NCBI GenBank assembly: GCA_016722575.1
Contig: JADKIY010000001.1
Location: 248,001-312,000 of the forward strand
Source: Elusimicrobiota bacterium
Lineage (GTDB): Bacteria; Elusimicrobiota; Elusimicrobia; FEN-1173
Length of the DNA stretch: 64,000 nt
Reading direction: 5' to 3'
The position numbers and the translations under genes were made by a program. Positions 41,697 through 52,107 of this stretch are shown here, in pieces. The notes under the pieces were generated by a model. The model worked only from the letters and a program-made list of their open reading frames with translations, was not told where the DNA came from and ran no database searches. The first letter of the stretch is position 1; the number at the start of each line of letters is the position of its first letter.

Positions 41697-42478
41697 GCGC
41701 CCGGCGCCCGCCGTCGGCCGCTCCCGTTCTCGTTTTCCGCCACGTCCCCCACGAAGGCCTCGGGACCCTCGCCCCGGCCCTTCGGGCGGCCGGATACCCC
41801 GTTCGCGTCATCGACATCGCCCGGGGGCGTCCCGCCCTGCCGTCCCCCCGAAGCCTCTCCGCGCTGATCGTCATGGGCGGTCCCATGGGCGTCTACGAGA
41901 AATCAAAATACCCCTTTCTGCGTCGGGAAATCGCCTACCTCCGCCGAGCTATTCGGGCGAAGAAACCCCTGCTGGGCGTGTGTTTGGGCGCCCAGCTCAT
42001 CGCCCACGCCCTGGGCCAACGGGTCTATCCCAATGACAAAAAAGAAATCGGTTGGTACCCCCTCCATCGGACCGACGCCGCCCGGCGGGACCCTCTGTTC
42101 GCCCGTTTTCCCAAAACCGCCGCGGTCTTCCAATGGCACGGCGATACTTTTGATTTACCGAAAGGCGCCACGCTGCTGGCCACCTCGCCCCGCTGCCGCC
42201 ATCAGGCCTTCCGCTGGGGCGACCGGGTTTACGGCCTGCAGTTCCACGTGGAAGTCGATCCCGCGATGGTTCGCGAATGGCTTTCCCAACCCGGCGTGGA
42301 CCAAGAGCTCCAAGCCGTCGAGGGGCGCACACGACGGGAAATCCGCCTCCACCGCCACCGCCGCTGGCGCGGGTTGCGTCGGCTGGCTCAACCCCTGTTC
42401 CAAGGCTGGGTGGGGATCCTACGGGGAACGGCGGGCCTCCCCGGGCGACGCCTCGCCCCGACCCCTTCCCGTCCGTGA
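41693..42478 (+). CDS. Class I glutamine amidotransferase-like protein
   Basis: A 261-aa protein of the GMP-synthase-like GATase1 group. MGGPMGVYEKSKYPFL, the nucleophile elbow GVCLGAQLIAHALG (Cys at about residue 97), QWHGDTFDLP and the GLQFHVEVD catalytic His/Glu are all present, so glutaminase activity is expected. A basic tail of about 45 residues follows. No synthetase partner is fused. Position in a coupled set with a radical SAM/SPASM protein, a methyltransferase-like protein and UXS suggests it serves an uncharacterised pathway. ATG 41693 overlaps the ispH stop. Confidence 0.82.
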   Translation: MSARRPPSAAPVLVFRHVPHEGLGTLAPALRAAGYPVRVIDIARGRPALPSPRSLSALIVMGGPMGVYEKSKYPFLRREIAYLRRAIRAKKPLLGVCLGAQLIAHALGQRVYPNDKKEIGWYPLHRTDAARRDPLFARFPKTAAVFQWHGDTFDLPKGATLLATSPRCRHQAFRWGDRVYGLQFHVEVDPAMVREWLSQPGVDQELQAVEGRTRREIRLHRHRRWRGLRRLAQPLFQGWVGILRGTAGLPGRRLAPTPSRP

Positions 42479-43461
42479 ACGTCCTTTCCGTTCGGCCAAC
42501 CCCGCGCCTTGCCCCAGCGCCGCCGGCGATCGCCCAACGATTTAAAAGGGTCTACATCGAAATCAGCAACGTTTGCAATTTGCAGTGCTCCTTCTGCCCC
42601 GCCGTCGCTCGGGACACGCAGTTCATGGGGATCGACCTTTTTAGGAAAATCGCCGCCGCCGCGGCGCCGCTGACGGAAGAAGTCGGCTTTCATTTGATGG
42701 GGGAACCCCTGCTCCACCCCGCCTTTAATTCCTTCGTCGACGCCTGCGCTTCCCTGGGCCTTCCCATCCATTTAACGACCAACGGGTTCTTGCTCCAGCC
42801 GACCCGCTCGAACATTCTGTTGCATCCGGCCCTAAAACAAATCAATTTTTCGCTTCAAAGTTTTGCGGACAATTTTCCCGAAAAGGACGACGCGGACTAC
42901 CTTCAACGGATTTTTGACTTCACGGAGCGGGCCGGGCGGGAACGCCCCGATCTTTACATCAATTACCGCCTCTGGAACCACGGAGCGCCCAGGTCGTTGG
43001 AAGGGAACGGTCGTCTGATCGGGAAAATCAAGCGGGGGCTGGGCGTCGATTTTGGTAATGTGCCGGATGTCCGATGGAAGAAAAGCGTTCCATTGAAAGG
43101 CCGGGCGTCGCTGCATTTCGACACCCGATTTCAATGGCCCCACCCCGACCAACCGGTCCGGTCCTCCCGGGGCTTTTGCCACGGACTGTCCACCCACATT
43201 GGGGTGTTGGCCGACGGGACCGTCGTTCCCTGTTGCTTGGACAAGGAAGGCGTTATTAATTTGGGAAACCTCGGCACCCAAAACATCCACGACGTGCTTC
43301 AAAGCCCCCGGGCCACGGCCATCCGCGAGGGGTTTAAAAAAGGGATCCTGGTGGAGGACCTTTGTCGAAAATGCACTTACATTTCCCGCTTTGACGGCAA
43401 AGCCCAAAAAATTAACCCCGACGCCTCCCCCCGGCCCCCGGACCCCGTTCATGGAAACTAA
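42475..43461 (+). CDS. Radical SAM/SPASM domain protein
   Basis: A 328-aa enzyme. The cluster motif CNLQCSFCP (C-x3-C-x2-C, about residue 38) follows YIEISNV. FHLMGEPLLHP and HLTTNGFLL are typical of the SPASM group. The C-terminal SPASM region has FCHGL, GTVVPCCLDKEG, NIHDVL and LCRKCTY, enough Cys for an auxiliary cluster. The substrate is unknown. GTG 42475 overlaps the amidotransferase TGA as GTGA. The longer frame to 42277 is a shadow. Confidence 0.88.
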   Translation: MNVLSVRPTPRLAPAPPAIAQRFKRVYIEISNVCNLQCSFCPAVARDTQFMGIDLFRKIAAAAAPLTEEVGFHLMGEPLLHPAFNSFVDACASLGLPIHLTTNGFLLQPTRSNILLHPALKQINFSLQSFADNFPEKDDADYLQRIFDFTERAGRERPDLYINYRLWNHGAPRSLEGNGRLIGKIKRGLGVDFGNVPDVRWKKSVPLKGRASLHFDTRFQWPHPDQPVRSSRGFCHGLSTHIGVLADGTVVPCCLDKEGVINLGNLGTQNIHDVLQSPRATAIREGFKKGILVEDLCRKCTYISRFDGKAQKINPDASPRPPDPVHGN

Positions 43462-44089
43462 GACCGCCCGTCGGTCCTCCCCGCCGTCCGCCGAATGGGG
43501 GGAGGAACATTTCGAAAACTACGGCGGGGAGGGGCGGAGTTACCGTCGAACGTGGAAGCAATTCAACAGCGTGAACGACTGCGTAAAAATCTTCTCCCGA
43601 ATCGAGGGGTTGCGCATCGAATCGGTCATCGTCCTCGGGGCGGCCATGGGGGACATCTTGAAATTTTTCGAGTCCACCTGGGGCACGCGGCCGCACGGGT
43701 GCGAGCTGAGCCGCTGGGCTTACCGACAAATTCCCCACCCCTACCGTCGACGAATAAAAAATCAAGACATGAAACATTACGTGAAAGAATGCCGGAGGAG
43801 GGTGGACGTCGTTTACGCCAATTCCTTTATGTATTTGAACGAGGAGGACGTCCCTTGGGTTTTGAAGCACTGCGCCCGCATCGGCCGCTATTTGTTCGTG
43901 GACCTCAGTTATTCGGAGTGTTTCGCGGAGAACGACCCTTTTCGCCGCATCTTGAAACCCCACCGCTGGTGGAGAAACCAATTCCGGGAAGCGGGGTTTG
44001 TCCCCTTTGGAAAACACCGAAAACTCTGGCGATCGGCTTCCCGAATCCAGGCCCTCGCGGCCCTTTCCGGTCGTTCCGCGAAGAAGTAA
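43451..44089 (+). CDS. Methyltransferase-like protein (class I fold, tentative)
   Basis: A 212-aa soluble protein. The N-terminal HFENYGGEGRSYRRTW and the nucleotide-type turn SVIVLGAAMGDILKFFE (about residues 58-74), then HGCELSRWAYRQI with an acidic residue ending strand 2 and VDVVYANSFMYL, fit a class I SAM methyltransferase. Motif I lacks the usual GxGxG, so this is tentative. It overlaps the radical SAM gene by 11 nt. ATG 43451 is the first start in frame after the radical SAM shadow. Confidence 0.55.
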   Translation: METKTARRSSPPSAEWGEEHFENYGGEGRSYRRTWKQFNSVNDCVKIFSRIEGLRIESVIVLGAAMGDILKFFESTWGTRPHGCELSRWAYRQIPHPYRRRIKNQDMKHYVKECRRRVDVVYANSFMYLNEEDVPWVLKHCARIGRYLFVDLSYSECFAENDPFRRILKPHRWWRNQFREAGFVPFGKHRKLWRSASRIQALAALSGRSAKK

Positions 44090-44129
44090 ACTGTCTGCCA
44101 ATCCCGAGTCGAAGAACGCCGAGGACACC

Positions 44130-45050
44130 TTGACCATTTCACAGACCCCGCAGCGCGCCGCCCTTCCCCACGCCGAACGAGCCCGAAGCCTGATGCTTTT
44201 GGGGTTCGGCGCTCTTCTGGTTTCCACCTTCCTGGCCCGAAGCGGCCGGGAACCTTTCGCCTCCGGGTTCGTGGCCCTGGCCGCCTGGAGCTATCTTCTG
44301 CTGGTCGACGGATGGGTCTATCGCCATCGCGGCGAATCCCTGATCCAGTCGCATCCCCGTCGTTTCTTGTTTCTCGCCCTCTGGTCTCTGGTGTTCAAGC
44401 TCTTCAACGAAATCGCCAACCTCCGGCTGGGCTATTGGGCCCACGGCGTGACGTCGGCTTCCCGGGGCGCGGCCTGGATCCTCGGCGCCGTCGCCTTGGC
44501 GGCGGCCGTGCCCGTCCTTTTGGAAACGGCGGATTTGATCGAATCCGCCGGCGTTTTCAAATCCGTGACCGTGCCGCCCCTCCAACGGGCCCCCAGCGTT
44601 CTCATCGTGAGCGGCGGGTTGGTCTTCGCGTTTTTGGCCCTCGCCTGGCCCCGCCTTTTTTCGCCTCTTTGGTGGGCCGTTCCTCTCCTGCTCTGCGATC
44701 CGCTCAACGAACGCTGGGCGGAATCTTCCCTGTTGGCCGACGCCCGGGTCGGCCAGGTGCGCAAGATCGTCCTGGTGGGCTTGGCCGGGCTCCTCACCGG
44801 CGTCCTCTGGGAAACGGCCAACGTCGTGGCGGGCCCTCACTGGATTTACCCCGCCTTGGACAACCCCGTCCGATTCCTTGAACTGCCCGTGGCCGGCTAT
44901 TTGCTTTGCCCGTTCATGGCGTTGAGCGCCTACGCGTCCTCCGTGACGGCCGTGGCCCTCTGGGACCGCATGAAACCGATGATTCGAATTCCGCTGGCCT
45001 TCGGCGCCGCCGTCGCCGTCGTCGCCGCCTTGGCGCGCGTGTGGCCGTGA
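44130..45050 (+). CDS. Polytopic membrane protein, unknown
   Basis: About 306 aa with eight or nine membrane helices and little soluble sequence. Conserved-looking polar residues lie within helices (FKLFNEIANLRLGYW, LLETADLIES, TGVLWETANVVAG), twice as Glu-x-Ala-Asn in an NEIAN/WETAN pattern. This hints at an internal repeat of two bundles. No family recognised. TTG 44130 is chosen over an upstream frame extending into the preceding gene. The stop overlaps the UXS GTG (GTGA). Confidence 0.6.
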   Translation: MTISQTPQRAALPHAERARSLMLLGFGALLVSTFLARSGREPFASGFVALAAWSYLLLVDGWVYRHRGESLIQSHPRRFLFLALWSLVFKLFNEIANLRLGYWAHGVTSASRGAAWILGAVALAAAVPVLLETADLIESAGVFKSVTVPPLQRAPSVLIVSGGLVFAFLALAWPRLFSPLWWAVPLLLCDPLNERWAESSLLADARVGQVRKIVLVGLAGLLTGVLWETANVVAGPHWIYPALDNPVRFLELPVAGYLLCPFMALSAYASSVTAVALWDRMKPMIRIPLAFGAAVAVVAALARVWP

Positions 45051-46024
45051 AACCGGGCGTCTACGTCGTCACCGGGGGCGCCGGTTTTCTGGGGTCCCAT
45101 TTAAGCGACCACCTTCTTCGGCGGGGCCACCGGGTCATCGGCGTGGACAATTTATTGACGGGCTCCCCCGACAACATCGCCCACCTGGCGGGTCACCCGC
45201 GTTACCGTTTCATCAAGCACGACGTCACCCAGGACCTTTACCTGCACGGTCCCGTGAACGGGATTCTCCATTTCGCGAGCCCCGCTTCGCCCCGGGATTA
45301 TTTGGAGTTCCCCATTCAAACCCTCAAAGTCGGCGCCCTGGGCACCCACAAGATGCTGGGCCTCGCCAAAGCCAAGAACGCTCGGTTCCTGCTGGCTTCC
45401 ACCTCGGAAGTTTACGGCGATCCCCAGGTGCACCCCCAGCGGGAAGATTATTGGGGCCACGTGAATCCCGTGGGGCCCCGGGGCGTTTACGACGAGGCCA
45501 AACGCTACGCCGAAGCCATGGCCATGGCCTACCACCGGGCCCACGGCGTCAAGGTGCGCATCGCCCGAATCTTCAACACCTACGGCCCGCGCATGCGCAA
45601 AAACGACGGCCGCGCCGTTCCCGAATTCATCGACGCCGCCTTGAACAACAAACCCATTCCCGTCTTCGGCCGGGGCCAACAGACCCGAAGCCTGTGCTAC
45701 GTGGAGGACGAGGTGGAAGGCTTGTTGCGGCTCCTTTTCTCCAGCCACGTGGGGCCCATGAACATCGGCAACCCCCGGGAAATCACCATTTTGGACATCG
45801 CCCGCCTGGTCAAGAAACTGACCGGCAGCCGAAGCCCCATCGTGCACAAACCCCTGCCCGTGGACGACCCCAAAGTCCGCCAGCCCAACATCGCCTTCGC
45901 CCGCCGCGCCCTGCGGTGGGAACCGAACGTGACGCTGGAAGAAGGCCTCCGGCGGACCGTTGATTGGTTCCAAAACGCCGCCGGCCCCGCCCCGAAACCG
46001 AAGCGATCGAGGAAAAAACAATAA
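45047..46024 (+). CDS. UDP-glucuronate decarboxylase-like NAD-dependent epimerase/dehydratase
   Basis: An extended SDR enzyme, 325 aa. NAD motif VTGGAGFLGSHLSDHLL, then HFASPASPRDYLEFP, the ASTSEVYGDP Ser/Thr site, catalytic YDEAKR and RIFNTYGPRM. The segment pattern HFASPASP and NTYGPRM is that of UXS, which makes UDP-xylose from UDP-glucuronate. UDP-xylose would feed surface glycans, but no glycosyltransferase lies nearby. GTG 45047 overlaps the membrane-protein stop. Confidence 0.88.
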   Translation: MKPGVYVVTGGAGFLGSHLSDHLLRRGHRVIGVDNLLTGSPDNIAHLAGHPRYRFIKHDVTQDLYLHGPVNGILHFASPASPRDYLEFPIQTLKVGALGTHKMLGLAKAKNARFLLASTSEVYGDPQVHPQREDYWGHVNPVGPRGVYDEAKRYAEAMAMAYHRAHGVKVRIARIFNTYGPRMRKNDGRAVPEFIDAALNNKPIPVFGRGQQTRSLCYVEDEVEGLLRLLFSSHVGPMNIGNPREITILDIARLVKKLTGSRSPIVHKPLPVDDPKVRQPNIAFARRALRWEPNVTLEEGLRRTVDWFQNAAGPAPKPKRSRKKQ

Positions 46025-48030
46025 AGCGCCCTTCCGCCAACACGTGGTGGGTCGTCGGCGTCACGGCCGCGGTGTTGGTGTTTTACGTTTTCGGCTTTTT
46101 TGATCGCCTCGAAAACGCCTCCATCGATTTCCGGTTCGCCCAACGGGGCCTCCGTCCCGTTGATTCCCGCATTGCCCTCATCACCATCAACGACGATTCC
46201 CTGAAAAAATTGGGGCTCTACCCCTGGCCCCGGGACCTGCACGCCCGGCTCGTTCAATTGCTAAGCCGGGCGGGCGCCGCGGCCGTCGCCTTTGACGTTC
46301 TCTTTTTGGAAGAGGACCGCAAAAACCCGTCCGGCGACGCCGCCCTGGGCCGAACGGCCGCGGCCAACGGCCGGGTGGTTTTCGGTTCGCTCATCACCGA
46401 TTTTGCGGACGGGGCCCCGTCAAAAGTGGATCGGCCCATCGCCGCGCTCCAAAATCCCCGCAACGGAACCGGGTACGTCAACGTGTTCCCTGAAAAAGAC
46501 GGCATTCTACGGAACGCCGCCCTGTGGGTCTCTCTGGAGGGGCGCGTCCTGCCCTCCCTGAGTTTGGCCGCCCTGGCCGTCGTTCGCCAACGGACGGTTG
46601 AAAGCCTCGCCGCGGCCTTGGAAAAACGGGCGTCGGGCGACTGGCACGAAATGATCGTCAATTTTTCGGGTTGGAACGAGAACGCCGCCGGGTCGCCTTC
46701 GCCGTACCGGTACTACCCCTACGCCGATGTTCTTTCGGGACGGACCCACCCGGACGCCTTTAAAAACAAGATTGTCATCGTTTGTGGAACGGCCACCGGA
46801 CTTTTCGACAACACCGCTGTTCCGAATCTGCGCAATTTCCCAGGTCCCGAATTCCACGCCAACGTCCTTGACAATCTGCTGAACGGCACCTATCTCCGCT
46901 CGCCCCCCGCCTGGTGGTCTCTCCCCGTCATTCTTCTTTTGGGTCTCGTGATCGGCCCCTGGCTGGCCGGATTAAAAACCAAGCGCGGGGCAACCGCTGT
47001 GGGGGCCATTTTAATCGTCTACTACGCGCTCTGCCAATTCGGTTTTAATCGCTTTTATTACGTCTTCAATTTCATCGTTCCCTTGGTCGCCTTGCTCGCC
47101 ACGTACGGCACGATGCTGTTCCGCCGCCTTTTGACCGAAGAAAAGGAAAAACGCCGGATCAAAAGCATGTTCGGTCAATACGTTTCCCCGAAAGTGATCG
47201 ATATTCTCATCCGCGACTCCTCCCGCATGAAATTGGGGGGCGAGGAACGTCACGTCACCCTGTTCTTTTCGGACATCGCCGGTTTCACGACGGTCTCCGA
47301 AAAATTATCTCCCCAGGAACTCGTCGCGGTGCTAAACGATTACCTGAGCACGATGACCGACGTGATCTTGGACCTCGATGGAACCCTCGACAAATTCATC
47401 GGCGACGCCATCATGGCGTTCTGGAACGCCCCCCTGGATCAGCCGAAGCACGCGCTCCTGGCCTGCCGGGCCGCCGTGAAACAGATGGCGCTTTTGCCCG
47501 AACTTCATCAACGATTCGGCGACAAAGGCTGGCCCGTGGTGGAGTTCCGGATCGGCTTGAACACGGGCCCCGCCGTCATCGGCAACATGGGCTCCACCAC
47601 CCACCGAAACTTCACCGCCGTGGGGGACACCGTCAATTTGGCCTCCCGACTCGAGGGCGCCAACAAAATGTTCGGGACTCGGATCTTGATTTCCGAAAGC
47701 ACGTTCCAGGCCGCCAAGGACGACGTCGAGGTCCGGGAATTGGATTTCCTCCGCGTGAAGGGGAAAACCCAGCCCATCCGGGTCTTTGAATTGCTCGCCA
47801 TGAAAAACGGGGTGTCCCCGGAAAAGAAAAAATCCGTTTCCCTGTTCACCGAAGGATTGGCGCTTTACCGCGATCGTCGGTTCACGGACGCCACGGCCAA
47901 ATTTTTCGAGTCCCTGAAGGCGTCGCCCGATGACAAGCCCTCTCAAATCTACATTAAGCGTTGCGAGCAATTCCTGACCACGCCCCCGCCCCCGGACTGG
48001 GATGGGGTGTACGTGATGACCAGCAAGTAA
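45964..48030 (+). CDS. CHASE2-domain adenylate/guanylate cyclase
   Basis: A class III cyclase fused to an extracytoplasmic sensor. After a first helix (WWVVGVTAAVLVFYVFGFF), residues about 60-300 form a CHASE2 domain (IALITINDDSLKKLG, AFDVLFLEED). Two to three helices follow at about 318-385, and the cyclase domain at about 420-600 has FFSDIAGFT (metal Asp), KFIGDAIMAFW (Lys and second metal Asp) and AVGDTVNLASRLEG. A TPR-like tail closes the 688 aa. The Lys suggests cAMP. TTG 45964 overlaps UXS by 61 nt; no other standard start precedes the first helix, though an ATA overlaps the UXS TAA. Confidence 0.87.
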   Translation: MVPKRRRPRPETEAIEEKTIKRPSANTWWVVGVTAAVLVFYVFGFFDRLENASIDFRFAQRGLRPVDSRIALITINDDSLKKLGLYPWPRDLHARLVQLLSRAGAAAVAFDVLFLEEDRKNPSGDAALGRTAAANGRVVFGSLITDFADGAPSKVDRPIAALQNPRNGTGYVNVFPEKDGILRNAALWVSLEGRVLPSLSLAALAVVRQRTVESLAAALEKRASGDWHEMIVNFSGWNENAAGSPSPYRYYPYADVLSGRTHPDAFKNKIVIVCGTATGLFDNTAVPNLRNFPGPEFHANVLDNLLNGTYLRSPPAWWSLPVILLLGLVIGPWLAGLKTKRGATAVGAILIVYYALCQFGFNRFYYVFNFIVPLVALLATYGTMLFRRLLTEEKEKRRIKSMFGQYVSPKVIDILIRDSSRMKLGGEERHVTLFFSDIAGFTTVSEKLSPQELVAVLNDYLSTMTDVILDLDGTLDKFIGDAIMAFWNAPLDQPKHALLACRAAVKQMALLPELHQRFGDKGWPVVEFRIGLNTGPAVIGNMGSTTHRNFTAVGDTVNLASRLEGANKMFGTRILISESTFQAAKDDVEVRELDFLRVKGKTQPIRVFELLAMKNGVSPEKKKSVSLFTEGLALYRDRRFTDATAKFFESLKASPDDKPSQIYIKRCEQFLTTPPPPDWDGVYVMTSK

Positions 48031-48035
48031 CCGCG

Positions 48036-49040
48036 TTGTCCGACCTTCTCGCCGAATTTCGTCGCCGCCTCCCCGATCCGACGCCGTCCCGCCTCCTGAT
48101 TGCCTGCTCCGGCGGTCCCGATTCCATGGCCCTGCTCGACCTGGCCGATCGCTTTCGGCGGGACACCGGCGCCTTCGTCGCGGCGGGCCACGTGGATCAC
48201 GGCCTGCGGGGTCCAGCGTCCCGCGCCGACGCCGCCTTCGTGGAACGTTGGTGCCGTGACCGGGATCTGCCGCTGGATGTCCAACGGGTCGGCGTGCGAA
48301 CGGGGGCCCGGAAGCGCCGGAAAGGGCTGGAAGAGGCGGCCCGCCATCTTCGCTACGCCGCCTTGGCTCGATCGGCCCGAAAATTTCGCTGTCCGATGGT
48401 TCTCACGGCCCACACCCTGGGGGACCAGGCCGAAACGGTCTTTATGAACCTGCTTCGGGGCGCCGGTCCCGCCGGCTTGGCGGGGATGGCCGCCGAGGCC
48501 CCCTGGCCCGCGGGGATCGGCCCGCGCCTGGGACGACCGTTGCTCTTGGTATCTCGGAAAGACATTCTCGCCTATTTAAAAAAACGGCGGATTCCCTGGC
48601 GGAAGGACGCCACCAACGACGAGCCGGTCTTTCTGCGCAACCGGATCCGCCCGACCCTGCGCCAATGGGAACGGTGGCGGCCTGGTTTTTTCGACCGGGT
48701 GGCCCAAACGGCCCAAATCCTGCGGGACGAGGAAGACTATTGGCGGGATCGCCTCGCCGTCCCGGGCCATGCCCATCGACGGAAAAACAGCCCCGCTCGC
48801 CTTGATATCGCCCCCTTTTTGAGGTATCCTATCGTTGAACAGCGACGGCGCCTTCGCCACGTTTTCGGCCTTGCCCATTTTGAATCGGTGGAACGGGTCC
48901 GGGCCTTGGCGGCGGCGCCCCGGGGCGGCCCCTCCCGCGGCCCTCTGGACCTCCCCGGGGTTCGCGTCGCCCGCGCCGGCCGGTTCCTCCTCTTTCAACG
49001 TCGCCGCCCGGGAACCAAATACGGGCGCCGTTCGTTATAG
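48036..49040 (+). CDS. tilS: tRNA(Ile)-lysidine synthase
   Basis: Modifies C34 of tRNA-Ile to lysidine so that it reads AUA. The PP-loop LIACSGGPDSMALLDLA and the GHVDHGLRG segment are typical, as are TAHTLGDQAETVFMNLLRG and the KDATNDEPVFLRNRIR region. TTG 48036, 5 nt after the cyclase stop, gives a normal N-terminus; the longer frame overlaps the cyclase. At about 334 aa it is a shorter TilS with a reduced C-terminal domain. It starts the conserved tilS-hpt-ftsH set. Confidence 0.92.
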   Translation: MSDLLAEFRRRLPDPTPSRLLIACSGGPDSMALLDLADRFRRDTGAFVAAGHVDHGLRGPASRADAAFVERWCRDRDLPLDVQRVGVRTGARKRRKGLEEAARHLRYAALARSARKFRCPMVLTAHTLGDQAETVFMNLLRGAGPAGLAGMAAEAPWPAGIGPRLGRPLLLVSRKDILAYLKKRRIPWRKDATNDEPVFLRNRIRPTLRQWERWRPGFFDRVAQTAQILRDEEDYWRDRLAVPGHAHRRKNSPARLDIAPFLRYPIVEQRRRLRHVFGLAHFESVERVRALAAAPRGGPSRGPLDLPGVRVARAGRFLLFQRRRPGTKYGRRSL

Positions 49041-49041
49041 T
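49036..49041 (+). promoter_or_regulatory. Possible internal -10 box upstream of hpt
   Basis: TATAGT at the 3' end of tilS, 12 nt before the hpt ATG. No -35 match is visible. It could give a very short leader (about 6 nt) for hpt and ftsH. Confidence 0.35.
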
Positions 49042-49053
49042 AAAGTTCGACCC

Positions 49054-49607
49054 ATGGCCCGCCATCCCGACATTCAGCGCGTCCTGCTTTCGGAGCGGGT
49101 TCTCCGACAACGGGTTCGGGAACTCGGCCGCCGCATTTCCCGGGACTACGCCGGGCGGGACATCCTGGTCGTGGCCGTCCTCCGGGGCGGCGTGATCTTT
49201 TTGGCGGATTTGATTCGGACCTTGTCGGTGCCCTGCGCCCTGGATTTTATGGCGGTCAGTTCCTACGAAGGGACGATGTCCACCGGGGCCGCCCGATTGA
49301 CGTTGGATTTAAAGAAAAACCCCGAGGGAAAGCACATTCTTCTGGTGGAAGACGTGGCCGACACGGGATTGACCCTGGCCCGCCTTCGGCGAATTTTGAA
49401 AGCCCGGCGCGTGGCTTCCCTTCGAACCTGCGCGTTGCTCGATAAGCCCTCCGGGCGGCGGGTGCCCTTGAAATTGGATTACGTGGGCTTCCGGCTTCCC
49501 CCCGGGTTTGTCGTCGGTTACGGTTTGGATTACGAGGAAAAGTACCGAAATCTGCCCTACGTGGGGCTGTTGAAACCGAGCGTTTACGAGCGAAAGGCGA
49601 CCTCCAA

Positions 49608-49611
<4 letters not shown>
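49054..49611 (+). CDS. hpt: Hypoxanthine phosphoribosyltransferase
   Basis: Purine-salvage enzyme making IMP or GMP from base and PRPP. VVAVLRGGVIFLADLIR, FMAVSSYEGTMS, the PRPP loop LLVEDVADTGLTLARL and the LDKPSGRRVPLKLDYVGF segment are diagnostic. ATG 49054 gives 185 aa, the normal size; the frame upstream is a tilS shadow. The stop overlaps the ftsH ATG (ATGA). Confidence 0.94.
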
Positions 49612-51500
<1,889 letters not shown>

Positions 51501-51528
51501 AACCCCAATTCTTTTTTTCCCGTAACTG

Positions 51529-51565
51529 AAGGACCGTCCGGCAATCCGGACGGTCCTTCTTGTTT
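51529..51565 (+). terminator. Strong rho-independent terminator after ftsH
   Basis: A 13-bp perfect stem, AAGGACCGTCCGG (51529-51541) with CCGGACGGTCCTT (51546-51558), closes a CAAT loop and is followed by CTTGTTT. It ends the cyclase/tilS-hpt-ftsH unit and separates it from the prepilin genes. Confidence 0.88.
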
Positions 51566-51596
51566 AATATCTTTGGTAATCAACGTTTTAAGTGTT

Positions 51597-51633
51597 TGAA
51601 AATCCCGATTTTTGGAGTTAGGCTTAAAGGGTG
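51597..51633 (+). promoter_or_regulatory. Candidate promoter for the first prepilin
   Basis: TTGAAA (51597-51602), 16 nt, TAGGCT (51619-51624), 6 nt, GTG 51631. The -10 match is modest. The geometry matches the other leaderless candidates, although a TTGGAG at 51612-51617 could be a distant ribosome site if transcription starts upstream. Confidence 0.35.
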
Positions 51634-52107
51634 AAAAAGCTCATTGGGGCCCGGGGCGTGGGATTCACGCTCATCGAATTGATGCTCGTGGTGGCCATCA
51701 TCGGCCTGCTGGCCGCGATCGCCATCCCCAAGTTCGCCAATCTCGTGGTCAAAGCCAAGGAGGCCTCCATCAAGGGGAAGTTGGGCTCTCTACGGAGCGC
51801 CATTTCGCTCTATTACGCCGATAACGAAGGATATTACGCTCCGAGTATTGTTGGTTTGACGGCGAATCAATCCCCCCTCATTCCAAAGTATCTCGATCAA
51901 ATTCCGTACATCGAGATTCCCACCTTTCCGTCTCATGTGCGGGGCAATATTCAGACGGCCGAAATTGCCGGCCTTCCACTCGTTACCGATTTCTCCTTGC
52001 CGACCCCGGCCAGCGCACAGGCGTGGGCCTACGGAAGCGCCATTGGTCGGGTGTTGGTCGGTTGCAACCACACCGATTCCAACGGAACCACCTGGAGCCT
52101 CTGGTGA
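51631..52107 (+). CDS. Type IV prepilin-like protein 1
   Basis: A 158-aa prepilin: a short basic leader ends in Gly, then the processing site and helix G-FTLIELMLVVAIIGLLAAI with the Glu at mature position 5. The rest is a small pilin head with YADNEGYY. The C-terminus, GCNHTDSNGTTWSLW, is shared with the two other prepilins here. Start GTG 51631. The stop overlaps the next prepilin GTG. It may be a major or minor pilin of the pilus retracted by PilT, or a type II secretion pseudopilin. Confidence 0.87.
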   Translation: MKKLIGARGVGFTLIELMLVVAIIGLLAAIAIPKFANLVVKAKEASIKGKLGSLRSAISLYYADNEGYYAPSIVGLTANQSPLIPKYLDQIPYIEIPTFPSHVRGNIQTAEIAGLPLVTDFSLPTPASAQAWAYGSAIGRVLVGCNHTDSNGTTWSLW

